Assembly: GCA_037976565.1 (NCBI GenBank)
Contig: CP137686.1
Coordinates: 1 to 64,000, forward strand
DNA: 64,000 nt
DNA from: Mesocentrotus franciscanus
Lineage: Eukaryota > Echinodermata > Echinoidea > Camarodonta > Strongylocentrotidae
Reading direction: 5' to 3'
In this document: positions 48,570-60,450 of the stretch, one piece after another
Layout of the letters: the number at the start of each line of letters is the position of its first letter
Numbering within the stretch: the first letter of the stretch is position 1
Position numbers and translations under genes: made by a program
The notes under the pieces: model-generated
Database searches by the model: none
What the model was told of the DNA's origin: nothing
The model's input: only the letters and a program-made list of their open reading frames with translations

Positions 48570-49578
48570 TCACACCTTGCCGAGGCCCACAGCATAGATA
48601 CATCGAAGGCATAATATAATTATGCCTTCAGGCGGGGGTGATGAAGCAAAACGAAAGAATTGTTTGAGTTCATCAAGTTGTTCTTGATTCAGCTGTACTG
48701 GAACCTGATTGAGATGACCACCGATTATAACTACGGAAGAACTCGTAAATGTTGTCTCCTGTGTGTAACGGAACGATTTCATCTGAGAAGTCAGGTTTTC
48801 TCCTGTGATTGTCACCTCAGTAAAATCATGGGCGATCACCCCAACTCTGCTCTTCCCTATACAGAAAAATTAGAATGAGAAAACAGCCCGTGATGAAGAT
48901 TACGACAGGACAATAAAATGAGAAAAAACCCACACCGCCCTATAATGTTCCCAAAAATGCACTTTGGGGCCCATGCAGAGACGTCACTCAGTAGTGTCTA
49001 AAGGCATATTGACTTCTCAGTGATAGAACTATACTACAAGAACAGGCGCGGATCCAGGATTTCTTAGACGGGGGGTAGTGAGCACATTTTTTTTTTTTTT
49101 TGCATCCGAACATTAGAAAATTGGAAAATCGCGCCGGACGAAAATTCGCTCAATGGGGGGGAGGGGTTGTAGTGAGCACTAATTTTTTTTTTTTCCCGAA
49201 AATTTGAAAATCGCGCCGGTCGAAAATTCGCTCAGTGGGGCGACGGGGGGGGGCACATGTGCTTGAACTTGGCTTTAAAGTGAACTCACCCACATCATTC
49301 TTTGCCCTTTTTAAGAAACCATCATACAAAGCACCAGTAACGTTGGTAAGTGAGAATCCCCTATTCTCAATAGAATGACATAGAAGTAGAACATCTATCC
49401 CTCTGAAATCAAACGCATCAATGTCTCTGATGTTGTAAGGGAGAGTCTGAAACCTCACAGTTTTGACGACATCCACCATGTCTTCTTCGATCTGCTGGAT
49501 GAGGCCCTGCACGGTGTTCATTCGACTAATACTACAAACGCACACATCTACCTTCTTCTCTTCTCCTACATGTTCTAG
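48570..49578 (-). CDS. Gene 4: partial, diverged paralogue of gene 3
   Basis: Two exons, 49578-49290 and 48856-48570, with a TTTTACAG acceptor, GTGAGT donor and TATACAG-type second acceptor, keep the phase-1 junction. They encode about 191 residues starting LEHVGEEKKVDVCVCS in phase 0, so an upstream start exon like that of gene 3 is needed. By colinearity it would fall near 50.8 kb, in or beside the 500-N gap. LPYN, LLCHSI, VGVIAHDF and LIGG are kept. The SGS loop is changed to SIS, ENRRFS to ENRGFS and TDAL to TGAL. The C-terminus reads into different sequence (PPEGIIILCLRCIYAVGLGKV region, from residue about 170), so the tail differs. It may be functional and diverging, or early in decay. 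Confidence 0.65.
49045..49260. mobile_element. hAT-like remnant in the intron of gene 4
   Basis: AGGCGCGGATCCAGG near 49046 is followed by two copies of a block with TAGTGAGCAC, a long T run, and GAAAATCGCGCCGGWCGAAAA then TTCGCTCA. It is absent from unit C at the equivalent place. The right end is unclear. Confidence 0.55.
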
Positions 49579-49745
49579 CTGTAAAAGGAAATAACGGAAG
49601 ATGCCAAAATCATTCTTCTAATAATTTATTTCATAAGTCCCATTATTACAGATTGAGAGAAACATCAAAATGACAAAATTGTAATTTCCATGTGCTTTAT
49701 TCAGATCATGAACACAAAATTATCTATCAAACGCATCCATGTCTC

Positions 49746-50291
49746 CAGTGGCGTAATAAGCAAAAACGTTTGGGGAGGGCAGAAGAAAAAATCCGCGTCA
49801 CAATCCCTCTTAAATGTTACATGCAGGCTCCGCGGAACGTATTTCAAAGTGGGAGGGGGGGCTAAAGTATTTACGATCAGGTAGAGCGTAGCGTAAATTG
49901 GCGTGGGGTCTAAGGGGCAGAGTCCCCGGAAGGTCAGGGGTTCAGGCATTTAATTACGGTCAGATGAGCATATTTTGATACCTTATTTGTGACACTGGCA
50001 GGTCACTCATTGGCGTGGGGTCCAGGGTCCCATGAAACTCAGTTTCGGGCATTTAATTACGATCAGATGAGCATTTAGGGGCCCTAAGGCGGGCCCCTGA
50101 TGGGTGGAGCCCCAAGCTCAGGAGTTTGAGGCATTTAATTTTGGTCAGATGAGCATCCAGGGGGCAGAGCCCTCTGAAGCTCAGGGGTTTTAGGCGTTTA
50201 ATTATGGTCAGTTCACTCAGTTGAGCATATTTTGATTCCTCATTTGTGACACTGGCAGGACACTAATTGGCGTCGGGTCCAGGGGGCGGAA
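49746..50291 (+). mobile_element. Left part of a hAT-like element, runs into the gap
   Basis: Starts CAGTGGCGTAATAAGC and matches the first ~200 bp of the 21126-24331 element. It continues with ~100-bp tandem units around CATTTAATTACGRTCAGATG, TTTGTGACACTGGCAGG and GGCGTGGGGTCCAGG. The right end must lie in or beyond the gap. No transposase seen. Confidence 0.75.
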
Positions 50292-50791
50292 NNNNNNNNN
50301 NNNNNNNNNNNNNNNNNNNNNNNNNNNNNNNNNNNNNNNNNNNNNNNNNNNNNNNNNNNNNNNNNNNNNNNNNNNNNNNNNNNNNNNNNNNNNNNNNNNN
50401 NNNNNNNNNNNNNNNNNNNNNNNNNNNNNNNNNNNNNNNNNNNNNNNNNNNNNNNNNNNNNNNNNNNNNNNNNNNNNNNNNNNNNNNNNNNNNNNNNNNN
50501 NNNNNNNNNNNNNNNNNNNNNNNNNNNNNNNNNNNNNNNNNNNNNNNNNNNNNNNNNNNNNNNNNNNNNNNNNNNNNNNNNNNNNNNNNNNNNNNNNNNN
50601 NNNNNNNNNNNNNNNNNNNNNNNNNNNNNNNNNNNNNNNNNNNNNNNNNNNNNNNNNNNNNNNNNNNNNNNNNNNNNNNNNNNNNNNNNNNNNNNNNNNN
50701 NNNNNNNNNNNNNNNNNNNNNNNNNNNNNNNNNNNNNNNNNNNNNNNNNNNNNNNNNNNNNNNNNNNNNNNNNNNNNNNNNNNNNNNNNNN
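50292..50791. other. Assembly gap, 500 N
   Basis: Exactly 500 unknown bases, the usual placeholder for a gap of unknown size. The true content may include the end of the hAT-like element and the first exon of gene 4. Confidence 0.98.
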
Positions 50792-51440
50792 AAGAAATCG
50801 CTCCCATTATGGGTATTTCTCGTTTTATAAGACAGAAATAATTATGTGACATTTCAATGGTGTTTTCCAATTAAGAGCAACATAAAAACATCTTCGTGCT
50901 TTTATAGAATGGAACAAGTGGCTATATAAAGCCCGGAATGAGATGTTTGAAGAAATCGAAGCAAACAGAAATTTAGAAAGAAGGAGGAAAAGGAGAAGGA
51001 GAAGAAAAAGACAAAGAAGAAGACAGAAGAAGGAGAAAATAAGAGATGAAAAAGGAAAAGGATTAAAAGAAAAGATGATGATAAGACAACCTTTAGTTCA
51101 GTTTAGCAATAAATATTGTCATTTTTTTCTTTAAATGACATGTGATAAAACTTATCAGAAGATATTGTCTCATCTTCCTGAGCTTATCAAGTAAACATAA
51201 TTATTATCACAAATGAAACAACATCAATATTTATTCAGTTTTTTTTATATATCTTTATCACAGAGTGGCCTGTTCAGTAAGTAATATATACATTTTTTTA
51301 ATAATGAATCAGAATTCTTTTCTTTACCTAAGAAATACTCATCGTATCCAAATAATTTCGGACAAAATTTGTCTAGATTTAATACTGCTAATTTCATACT
51401 TTGCCTTGTATTTCAACATACACACTATATCAATCAGTTT
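50792..51440. other. AT-rich spacer before the second satellite
   Basis: Includes a purine-rich tract (50970-51075) that makes a spurious Arg/Lys/Glu frame. No gene is supported. Confidence 0.45.
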
Positions 51441-54400
51441 TCCCAGCTAACACAAAACGTTATCATAACATTTTCAAAAGGTCTTACAAATGTCTTGAAA
51501 ACAACATTTGTTAAAACTGTCATTATAACATTTATAAAACATTATTGATATTATGTTTAACATTATAAAAACATTTTAGTAATGTACATGTCCGATGATT
51601 TTCGGGTAATGTTTTAAAACATCTTTTAAACATTATTGTAAAATGTTTAAAAAATATCTTACAAACGGCCGACATTTTATGTTTTTATAATATCATAAGA
51701 ATGTTTTGAAGGAAGCAAAGAAACGTTTTCCCAACATCTTTTAAATGTTATTGATATGATATAAAAAGAACATTTTAAAAATGTTGTTAAAATATTGTAA
51801 CCCTTACATTTAGACGTTGTACAAACGTCACAAAAATACATTTTAAATACGTTTTTATTAAAACATTTAAAAAACATTTTTGAATGTTTTTCTAAATGTT
51901 TAAAAAAGATCTTACAAACATTTCACATGTAATGTTTTCGTAATATCATAAAAATGTTTTCAAAAAGGAAAGAAATGTTTTTCTTACATGTTTTAAATGT
52001 TATAGATATGATATTTAAAAAAACATTTTAAAATGTTGTTAAAATATTGTATTCTTAACATTGAAACGTTTTACAAATGTCACAAGAATACATTTTAAAT
52101 ACATTTTTATCAAAACAATTAAAATAACATTTTTTGAACGTTTTTCAAAATGTTTTTAAAAGATCTTACAAACATTCCAGATGTAATGTTTTCGTAATAT
52201 CGTAAAAATGTTTCAAAGAATAAAAGAAACGTTTTTCAAACATCTTTTAAATGTTATTAATATGATATAAACAGAACATTTTAAAAATGTTGTTAAAATA
52301 TTGTAACCCTTACATTTAGACGTTGTACAAACGTCACAAAAATACATTTTAAATACGTTTTTATTAAAACATTTAAAAAACATTTTTGAATGTTTTTCTA
52401 AATGTTTAAAAAAGATCTTACAAACATTTCACATGTAATGTTTTCGTAATATCATAATAATGTTTTCAAAAAGGAAAGAAATGTTTTTCTTACATGTTTT
52501 AAATGTTATTGATATGATATTTAAAAAAACATTTTAAAAATGTTGTTAAAATATTGTATTCTTAACATTGAAACGTTTTACAAATGTCACAAGAATACAT
52601 TTTAAATACATTTTTATCAAAACAATTAAAATAACATTTTTGAACGTTTTTCAAAATGTTTTAAAAGATCTTACAAACATTCCAGATGTAATGTTTTCGT
52701 AATATCGTAAAAATGTTTCAAAGAATAAAAGAAACGTTTTTCAAACATCTTTTAAATGTTATTAATATGATATAAACAGAACATTTTAAAAATGTTGTTA
52801 AAATATTGTAACCCTTACATTTAGACGTTGTACAAACGTCACAAAAATACATTTTAAATACGTTTTTATTAAAACATTTAAAAAACATTTTTGAATGTTT
52901 TTCTAAATGTTTAAAAAAGATCTTACAAACATTTCACATGTAATGTTTTCGTAATATCATAATAATGTTTTCAAAAAGGAAAGAAATGTTTTTCTTACAT
53001 GTTTTAAATGTTATAGATATGATATTAAAAAAAACATTTTAAAAATGTTGTTAAAATATTGTATTCTTAACATTGAAACGTTTTACAAATGTCACAAGAA
53101 TACATTTTAAATACATTTTTATCAAAACAATTAAAATAACATTTTTTGAACGTTTTTCAAAATGTTTTAAACAGATCTTACAAACATTCCAGATGTAATG
53201 TTTTCGTAATATCGTAAAAATGTTTCAAAGAATAAAAGAAACGTTTTTCAAACATCTTTTAAATGTTATTAATATGATATAAACAGAACATTTTAAAAAT
53301 GTTGTTAAAATATTGTAACCCTTACATTTAGACGTTGTACAAACGTCACAAAAATACATTTTAAATACGTTTTTATTAAAACATTTAAAAAAACATTTTT
53401 TGAATGTTTTTCTAAATGTTTAAAAAAGATCTTACAAACATTTCACATGTAATGTTTTCGTAATATCATAATAATGTTTTCAAAAAGGAAAGAAATGTTT
53501 TTCTTACATGTTTTAAATGTTATAGATATGATATTTAAAAAACATTTTAAAAATGTTGTTAAAATATTGTATTCTTAACATTGAAACGTTTTACAAATGT
53601 CACAAGAATACATTTTAAATACATTTTTATCAAAACAATTAAAATAACATTTTTGAACGTTTTTCAAAATGTTTAAAAGATCTTACAAACATTCCAGATG
53701 TAATGTTTTCGTAATATCGTAAAATGTTTCAAAGAATAAAAGAAACGTTTTTCAAACATCTTTTAAATGTTATTAATATGATATAAACAGAACATTTTAA
53801 AAATGTTGTTAAAATATTGTAACCCTTACATTTAGACGTTGTACAAACGTCACAAAAATACATTTTAAATACGTTTTTATTAAAACATTAAAAGAATGTT
53901 TTTCTAAATGTTTAAAAAAGATCTTACAAACATTTCACATGTAATGTTTTCGTAATATCATAATAATGTTTTCAAAAAGGAAAGAAATGTTTTTCTTACA
54001 TGTTTTAAATGTTATTGATATGATATTTAAAAAAACATTTTAAAAATGTTGTTAAAATATTGTATTCTTAACATTGAAACGTTTTACAAATGTCACAAGA
54101 ATACATTTTAAATACGTTTTTATCAAAACAATTAAAATAACATTTTTTGAACGTTTTTCAAAATGTTTTAAAAAGATCTTACAAACATTCCAGATGTAAT
54201 GTTTTCGTAATATCGTAAAAATGTTTCAAAGAATAAAAGAAACGTTTTTCAAACATCTTTTAAATGTTATTAATATGATATAAACAGAACATTTTAAAAA
54301 TGTTGTTAAAATATTGTAACCCTTACATTTAGACGTTGTACAAACGTCACAAAAATACATTTTAAATACGTTTTTATTAAAACATTTAAAAAAACATTTT

Positions 54401-57400
54401 TTGAATGTTTTTCTAAATGTTTAAAAAAGATCTTACAAACATTTCACATGTAATGTTTTCGTAATATCATAATAATGTTTTCAAAAAGGAAAGAAATGTT
54501 TTTCTTACATGTTTTAAATGTTATTGATATGATATTAAAAAAAAACATTTTAAAAATGTTGTTAAAATATTGTAATCTTTACATTGAAACGTTTTACAAA
54601 TGTCACAAGAATACATTTTAAATACGTTTTTATCAAAACAATTAAAATAACATTTTTGAACGTTTTTCAAAATGTTTTAAAAGATCTTACAAACATTCCA
54701 GATGTAATGTTTTCGTAATATCGTAAAATGTTTCAAAGAATAAAAGAAACGTTTTTCAAACATCTTTTAAATGTTATTGATATGATATAAACAGAACATT
54801 TTAAGAATGTTGTTAAAATATTGTAATCTTTACATTGAAACGTTTTACAAATGTCACAAGAATACATTTTAAATACGTTTTTATCAAAACAATTAAAATA
54901 ACATTTTTTGAACGTTTTTCAAAATGTTTAAAATATCTCACAAACATTCCAGATGTAATGTTTTCGTAATATCATAATAATGTTTTCAAAGAAGAAAAGA
55001 AACGTTTTTCCAACATCTTTTATATGTTATTGATATGATATTAAAAAACATTTTAAGAATGTTGTTAAAATATTGTAATCTTTACATTGAAACGTTTTAC
55101 AAATGTCACAAGAATACATTTTAAATACGTTTTTATCAAAACAATTAAAATAACATTTTTGAACGTTTTTCAAAATGTTTTAAAAGATCTTACAAACATT
55201 CCAGATGTAATGTTTTCGTAATATCGTAAAAATGTTTCAAAAAAAAAGAAACGTTTTTCAAACATCTTTTAAATGTTATTGATATGATATAAACAGAACA
55301 TTTTAAGAATGTTGTTAAATTATTGTAATGTTTACATTAAAACGTTTTACAAATGTCACAAGAACACATTTTAAATACGTTTTTATCAAAACGATTAAAA
55401 TAACATTTTTGAACGTTTTTCTAAATGTTTAAAAAGATCTCACAAACATTCCAGATGTAATGTTTTCGTAATATCGTAAAATGTTTCAAAGAAGAAAAGA
55501 AACGTTTTTCCAACATCTTTTAAATGTTATTGATATGATATAAACAGAACATTTTAAGAATGTTGTTTAAATATTGTAATCTTTACATTGAAACGTTTTA
55601 CAAATGTCACAAGAAAACGTTTTAAATACGTTTTTATCAAAACAATTAAAATAACATTTTTGAACGTTTTTCTAAATGTTTAAAAGATCTCACAAACATT
55701 CCAGATGTAATGTTTTCGTAATATCATAATAATGTTTTCAAAGAAGAAAAGAAACGTTTTTCCAACATCTTTAAAATGTTATAGATATGATATAAACAGA
55801 ACATTTTAAAATGTTGTTAAAATATTGTAGTCTTTACATTGAAACGTGTTACAAATGTCACAAGAATACGTTTTAAATACGTTTTTATCAAAACAATTAA
55901 AATATAATTTTTGAACGTTTTTCAAAATGTTTTAAAATATCTCACAAACATTCCAGATGTAATGTTTTCGTTATATTGTAATAATGTTTCAAAGAAGAAA
56001 AGAAACGTTTTTCAAACATCTTTTAAATGTTATTGATATGATATAAACAGAACATTTTAAGAATGTTGTTAAAATATTGTAATCTTTACATTGAAACGTT
56101 TTACAAATGTCACAAAATACATTTTAAATACGTTTTTATCAAAACAATTAAAAAACATTTTTGAACGTTTTTCAAAATGTTTAAAAATATCTCACAAACA
56201 TTCCAGATGTAATGTTTTCGTAATATCATAATAATGTTTTCAAAGAAGAAAAGAAACGTTTTTCCAACATCTTTTAAATGTTTTTAATATGATATAAACA
56301 GAACATTTTAAGAATGTTGTTTAAATATTGTAATCTTTACATTGAAACGTTTTACAAATGTCACAAGAATACATTTTAAATACGTTTTTATCAAAACAAT
56401 TAAAATAACATTTTTGAACGTTTTTCAAAATGTTTTAAAATATCTCACAAACATTCCAGATGTAATGTTTTCGTAATATCGTAATAATGTTTCAAAGAAG
56501 AAAAGAAACGTTTTTCCAACATCTTTTAAATGTTATTGATATGATATAAACAGAACATTTTAAGAATGTTGTTTAAATATTGTAATCTTTACATTGAAAC
56601 ATTTTACAAATGTCACAAGAAAACGTTTTAAATACGTTTTTATCAAAACAATTAAAATAACATTTTTTGAACGTTTTTCAAAATGTTTAAAAAGATCTCA
56701 CAAACATTCCAGATGTAATGTTTTCGTAATATCATAATAATGTTTTCAAAGAAGAAAAGAAACGTTTTTCCAACATCTTTTAAATGTTATAGATATGATA
56801 TAAACAGAACATTTTAAAAATGTTGTTAAAATATTGTAGTCTTTACATTGAAACGTTTTACAAATGTCACAAGAATACGTTTTAAATACGTTTTTATCAA
56901 AACAATTAAAATAACATTTTTGAACGTTTTTCAAAATGTTTAAAAATATCTCACAAACATTCCAGATGTAATGTTTTCGTAATATCGTAATAATGTTTCA
57001 AAGAAGAAAAGAAACGTTTTTCCAACATCTTTTAAATGTTATTGATATGATATAAACAGAACATTTTAAGAATGTTGTTAAATATTGTAATCTTTACATT
57101 GAAACATTTTACAAATGCCACAAGAAAACGTTTTAAATACGTTTTTATCAAAACGATTAAAATAACATTTTTTGAACGTTTTTTAAATGTTTTAAAAGAT
57201 CTCACAAACATTCCAGATGTAATGTTTTCGTAATATCATAATAATGTTTTCAAAGAAGAAAAGAAACGTGTTTCCAACATCTTTAAATGTTATAGATATG
57301 ATATAAACAGAACATTTTAAAATGTTGTTAAAATATTGTAGTCTTTACATTGAAACGTGTTACAAATGTCACAAGAATACGTTTTAAATACGTTTTTATC

Positions 57401-59380
57401 AAAACAATTAAAATAACATTTTTTGAACGTTTTTCAAAATGTTTTAAAAATATCTCACAAACATTCCAGATGTAATGTTTTCGTTATATCGTAATAATGT
57501 TTCAAAGAAGAAAAGAAACGTTTTCCAACATCTTTTAAATGTTATTGATATGATATAAACATAACATTTTAAGAATGTTGTTAAAATATTGTAATCTTTA
57601 CATTGAAACTTTTACAATGTCACAAAAATCATTTTAAATACGTTTTTATCAAAACAATTAAAAAACATTTTTGAACGTTTTTCAAAATGTTTAAAAAGAT
57701 CTCACAAACATTCCAGATGTAATGTTTTCGTAATATCATAATAATGTTTTCAAAGAAGAAAAGAAACGTTTTTCCAACATCTTTTAAATGTTATATAGAT
57801 ATGATATAAACAGAACATTTTAAAATGTTGTTAAAATATTGTAGTCTTTACATTGAAACGTTTTACAAATGTCACAAGAATACGTTTTAAATACGTTTTT
57901 ATCAAAACAATTAAAATAACATTTTTGAACGTTTTTCAAAATGTTTTAAAAGATCTTACAAACATTCCAGATGTAATGTTTTCGTAATATCGTAATAATG
58001 TTTCAAAGAAGAAAAGAAACGTTTTTCCAACATCTTTTAAATGTTATTGATATGATATAAAAAACATTTTAAAAATGTTGTTAAAATATTGTAGTCTTTA
58101 CATTGAAACATTTTACAAATGTCACAAGAATACGTTTTAAATACTTTTATCAAAACAATTAAAATAACATTTTTGAACGTTTTTCAAAATGTTTAAAAGA
58201 TCTTACAAACATTCCAGATGTAATGTTTTCGTAATATCATAATAATGTTTTCAAAGAAGAAAAGAAACGTTTTTCCAACATCTTTTAAATGTTATAGATA
58301 TGATATAAAAAAAACATTTTAAAAATGTTGTTAAAATATTGTAGTCTTTACATTGAAACGTTTTACAAATGTCACAAGAATACATTTTAAATACGTTTTT
58401 ATCAAAACAATTAAAATAACATTTTTGAACGTTTTTCAAAATGTTTAAAAGATCTCACAAACATTCCAGATGTAATGTTTTCGTAATATCGTAATAATGT
58501 TTCAAAGAAGAAAAGAAACGTTTTTCCAACATCTTTTAAATGTTATTGATATGATATTAAAAAAAACATTTTAAAAATGTTGTTAAAATATTGTAGTCTT
58601 TACATTGAAACATTTTACAAATGTCACAAGAATACGTTTTAAATACTTTTTATCAAAACAATTAAAATAACATTTTTGAACGTTTTTCAAAATGTTTTAA
58701 AAAGATCTCACAAACATTCCAGATGTAATGTTTTCGTAATATCATAATAATGTTTTCAAAGAAGAAAAGAAACGTTTTTCCAACATCTTTTAAATGTAAT
58801 AGATATGATTAAAAAATTAAAAAAACATTTTAAAAATGTCGTTAAAATATTGTAGTCTTTACATTCAAACGTTTTACAAATGTCATAAAAACATTTCAGA
58901 AACAATTTTATCAAAACAATTTAAAAACATTTTTTGAACGTTTTTCCTAATGTTTAAAAAGATCTCACAAACATTTCAGATGTAATGTTTTCGTAATATC
59001 ATAAAAAGGTTTTAAAGAAGAAAAGAAACGTTTTTCCAACATCTTTTAAATGTTATATATATGATATTAAAAAAAAACATTTTAAAAATGTTGTTAAAAT
59101 ATTGTATTCTTAACATTGAAACGTTTTACAAATGTCACAAGAATACATTTTAAATACATTTTTATCACAACAATTTAAATAACATTTTTGAACGTTTTTC
59201 AAAATGTTTTAAAAGATCTCACAAACATTCCAGATGTAATGTTTTCGTTATATTGTAATAATGTTTCAAAGAAGAAAAATTTTCCAACATCTTTTAAATG
59301 TTATTGATATGATATAAAAAGAACATTTTAAAGATATTTTTAAAATATTGTAATACTTAAACATTGTACAGAAGTCATAA
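51441..59380 (+). repeat. 252-bp satellite, about 31 monomers in ~504-bp dimers
   Basis: AATGTTTTCG marks 30 monomers from 51931 to 59238 with a mean step of 252 bp (range 241-257), plus one diverged monomer near 51680. Neighbours alternate in type. From 51931 to about 54700, monomers with TTTCACATGTAATG alternate with TTCCAGATGTAATG ones. After that, ATCATAATAATGTTTTC monomers alternate with ATCGTAATAATGTTTC ones. The array starts at 51441 with TCCCAGCTAACACAAAACG. No conserved protein is encoded; frames on the minus strand reflect repetition. Confidence 0.95.
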
Positions 59381-59559
59381 AATTTAGTTTCAAATATGTT
59401 TAAACATAGGCCTACTATCATTTAACCATTTAAACAAATGATAATTAAAGTAATAAAGTCAATAATAAAAACATAACATTAATAGCGGTTCCCACCAAAC
59501 ATACGTACGAAGGTGAAAACAAATAAACAATTTTTTTGTCCATTGACGTAGTGTACACT
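59381..59559. other. Right edge of the satellite
   Basis: The monomer decays after about 59380 with no recognisable terminal sequence. A CATAGGCCTACT word follows at about 59405. Nothing else is seen. Confidence 0.4.
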
Positions 59560-60450
59560 TTGATATCTTCACCCCCCTCCCGAATCGGCAGTATTTTTCC
59601 CTGCCCCCAAGCTTTGTTTTTATCAACTTTTACGTATGAAACGACTAAAATTAACATGCAACATTTCTCATTGAAATAATCGATTTTTCGTAACCCGGAT
59701 ATATAGACTTCTACAGGGGCGGATCCAGTAAAGGGGGGGGGGCAAATCTCGAGTAAATATTTAGCGGCGAATCAGGGGTAGGGAGGGGAAGGGAGCACTT
59801 TAAAAAAATTTTGGGCTCGGGGGAGGGAGGAGAGGGCACTACTTTTTCTTCTCAACATCTCCCCTGCTTATTAGCCGGCTGGCTAATTCGCCGCTATATA
59901 TTTTTTCAAGATAAGGACCCCCTTCCCTTTGCAGGCGGCTGGCTAATTCGCCGCTAAATATTTTCTCAAGATTTGGCCCCCTTTTGCGGCCGCCTGGATC
60001 TGCCCCTGTCAGTGGCGGATCCAGGGAGGGGGCCCTAAAAAACAAGTAAAAACACCTTTTTGTAAAAAAGAAGATTGCCCTCCTTGCGCTCAAGGGGTGG
60101 TGTTAAAAAAAAATTTTCGGAGGCAAACAAAAAAATTGTGCTCACCCCCCACTTAGCGAAAAATCGACCAGCACTTTTTTTCATTTTTCAAACCCCCCCT
60201 CCCCACTGAGCGGAAAATCGGCAGGCACGGTTTTCAAATTTTCGCACGAGTGGGCCCTTTTTCGCCCCTCCTTGCCGCCGGCTGGATCCGCCCTGGCCCC
60301 TGTAGGAGGCTATATATCGAGGTTAGTTTATTTCACTAAGAAATGTTGCGTGTTTTAGTCGTTTCATTCGTATAAGTCAATAAAAACAAAGCTGGGGGCT
60401 GAGAAAATCCTGCGGAATTGGTGGGGGTGAAGAATGTCTGAAGAATGCCA
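59560..60450. repeat. Large inverted repeat with ~150-bp arms around hAT-like ends
   Basis: The left arm 59560-59725 and the complement of the right arm 60292-60450 share CTTCACCCCC, GCCCCCAAGCTTTG (GCCCCCAGCTTTG on the right), ATGAAACGACTAAAA, GCAACATTTCT and ATATATAG followed by CTACAGG. Between them lie 59714-60008, bounded by CAGGGGCGGATCCAG and its inverted partner, and 60010-60294, starting CAGTGGCGGATCCAGG. No coding signal. Confidence 0.75.

Larger units (their letters stand above)
48030..49600 (+). repeat. Segmental duplication unit D (carries gene 4)
   Basis: Direct copy of unit C offset by about 6-6.7 kb. It includes both main exons, the intron between them (into which hAT-like CGGATCCAGG sequence was inserted at about 49045-49260) and the 3' flank. 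Upstream of about 49600 similarity with unit C is lost. Confidence 0.75.

Noticed and set aside
50217..50870. Long open frames spanning the gap on both strands
   Set aside because: They run through 500 unknown bases, so the continuity is an artefact.
52000..59300. Minus-strand 60-70 codon frames repeated in the 252-bp satellite (Cys-rich, ending NVSFLL)
   Set aside because: They occur only where a monomer happens to lack stops and are broken in most units; a by-product of repetition.
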